64,000 bases of DNA from Paenibacillus mesophilus. GTDB lineage: Bacteria > Bacillota > Bacilli > Paenibacillales > NBRC-103111. The stretch's first letter is position 1. Every line of letters starts with the position of its first letter. This document shows positions 63,244 through 64,000 of the stretch, one piece after another. The stretch spans positions 124,001 to 188,000 of the forward strand of contig NZ_VCRA01000001.1 of assembly GCF_005938385.1 (NCBI RefSeq), read 5' to 3'. Made by a program: the position numbers and the translations under genes. Below the pieces are notes generated by a model that worked only from the letters and a program-made list of their open reading frames with translations, was not told the DNA's origin and did not search any database.

Positions 63244-63590
63244 GCAGTTCTTGGAGCCGAGCCGAATAACGTGTACCGGGCTTCCTCTTCCCGCACCTGA
63301 CATCACTAAGGGATAAGAACCATGCCGAAAAAAGCGGGCTTCTATCTGCCCGCACTCTTGATAATGGTTATATACGTCTATATATCGGAATCGACCTCGA
63401 TATCCATCCGTCCCTATCCCTATGCAGGTTGACCCTCCTCACGTGGATGATGGTCGGTTTGGCAGCCGATTACGGAGTATCGAAGCTTATACGCTAATGA
63501 AGCGGCACTCATAGCAGTGCCGCTTTTCTAACCGCAACCGATACAATGCCGATGCCGCAGTCGGCGATGTTTCGCCCGAGCATTATAGCT
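63244..63590. other. Intergenic stretch without a supported gene
   Basis: A 36-codon frame at 63322 (MPKKAGFYLPALLIMVIYVY and so on) and a different frame ending near 63498 (WMMVGLAADYGVSKLIR) might be remnants of one membrane protein, but neither matches a family I know and there is no ribosome site. A hairpin GCGGGC-GCCCGC lies at 63333-63352. Confidence 0.4.
63500..63528. terminator. Terminator before the ROK-family gene end
   Basis: AAGCGGCACT (63500-63509) pairs with AGTGCCGCTT (63516-63525) and is followed by TTTC on the plus strand. It is about 65 bp past the stop of the partial ROK gene. Confidence 0.75.
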
Positions 63591-64000
63591 CTACCCTGCC
63601 GCAGCCGCTTTGAGCAGCGCCAATGCGCCCGCAAACGCACTCCCCGAGGTGTCCTCCACCGTTTCGAAGGCCGGCATGCTTTCCCTGGCAATTCCGGACG
63701 CGGCGATCGCCTCGACGGTCGACGAAATAAACAGGTCATGGCTTTTCGCGATATTGCCGCCGATGATGATCGCCTCCGGCCGGAACTCGCGGATATACGG
63801 CGTCAGCATCTCGCCGAACAGCCGGCCGAAGGCCGCGAATACCCCAGCCGCACGGGCATCCCCCGCACGCGCGGCATCGGCAATCGCCTTGACGTCCCCG
63901 TCGGCGCCCAATCCGTATTCAGCCGCTACTTTCAGTACACCGCGTTTCGAGATGTAATCGTCCGCGATGCTGTCCCGGAACGGGTCGCTCCACAGCTCTC
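63591..64000 (-). CDS. ROK family sugar kinase or regulator, 5' end beyond the window
   Basis: The C-terminal 136 codons of a ROK-family protein. The C-terminal block PEAIIIGGNIAKSHDLF is the family's conserved glycine motif near the ATP site. The frame is open to the right edge. ROK members phosphorylate glucose or N-acetylhexosamines, or act as repressors; the visible part cannot tell which. Confidence 0.85.
   Translation of the reverse strand, partial: ELWSDPFRDSIADDYISKRGVLKVAAEYGLGADGDVKAIADAARAGDARAAGVFAAFGRLFGEMLTPYIREFRPEAIIIGGNIAKSHDLFISSTVEAIAASGIARESMPAFETVEDTSGSAFAGALALLKAAAAG

Overview
The window is chromosomal DNA of an endospore-forming, GC-rich member of the Bacillota, most likely a Paenibacillus or a close relative. 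The evidence is two YheC/YheD spore-coat ATP-grasp genes, a Bacillus-type order alaS-yrzL-ruvX-DUF1292-mltG-trhP1-trhP2 with a T-box leader, strong AGGAGG-type ribosome sites, CcpA-type cre sites, and many sugar ABC-importer genes. Both ends cut through genes: a Gfo/Idh/MocA oxidoreductase on the left and a ROK-family protein on the right. I saw no rRNA, tRNA, CRISPR array or intact insertion sequence.

Layout. (1) 1-2333: end of an oxidoreductase-nagA operon with a promoter and a pair of inverted operator-like sites. (2) 2489-26291: a 24-kb block of sulfur and sugar-import genes. cysK lies at the left and an NtaA-type FMN monooxygenase at the right, both on the plus strand. Between them are 14 minus-strand genes: aldo/keto reductase, UgpC/MsmX-type ATPase, a 995-residue binding protein, two permeases, an NHL-TPR-Yip1 membrane protein, a DUF5696 protein, two more permeases, two tandem lipoprotein binding proteins, two NtaA-type monooxygenases and one SsuD-type monooxygenase. 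Three copies of a roughly 100-bp inverted-repeat element lie in this block, each exactly at the stop codon of a minus-strand gene and each flanked by TA. (3) 26461-38227: mixed genes: LacI regulator, Gfo/Idh oxidoreductase, Cu/Zn superoxide dismutase, two YheC/YheD genes around a metallo-beta-lactamase fragment, a penicillin-binding protein, a phosphoesterase, a lipoprotein, and an orphan binding protein whose promoter overlaps a perfect cre site. (4) 38256-46671: conserved housekeeping block (tRNA hydroxylation, MltG, RuvX, IreB-like, AlaS with T-box). (5) 46715-58144: a decaying plant-polysaccharide cluster with a GH78 rhamnosidase, an enolase-superfamily enzyme, two Gfo/Idh enzymes, a frameshifted beta-helix protein, a binding protein and an AraC regulator; its 3' end holds two gene remnants. 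(6) 58226-64000: tandem repeats, YitT, a phosphoesterase-DMT transporter pair with a DeoR regulator, a YiaA-like protein and the partial ROK gene.

How the genes may work together. The 24-kb block combines what a cell would need to import a sugar-like compound and release sulfite from it (carbohydrate-type ABC importers, a possible glycosidase-like DUF5696 protein, FMN monooxygenases, an aldo/keto reductase) and then fix reduced sulfur into cysteine (CysK). That resembles the published sulfo-SMO logic for sulfoquinovose, but the substrate is my inference and no flavin reductase is visible. The repeat element, its placement on stop codons, and the uncharacterised NHL-Yip1/DUF5696/double-permease module are the least explained parts of the window.
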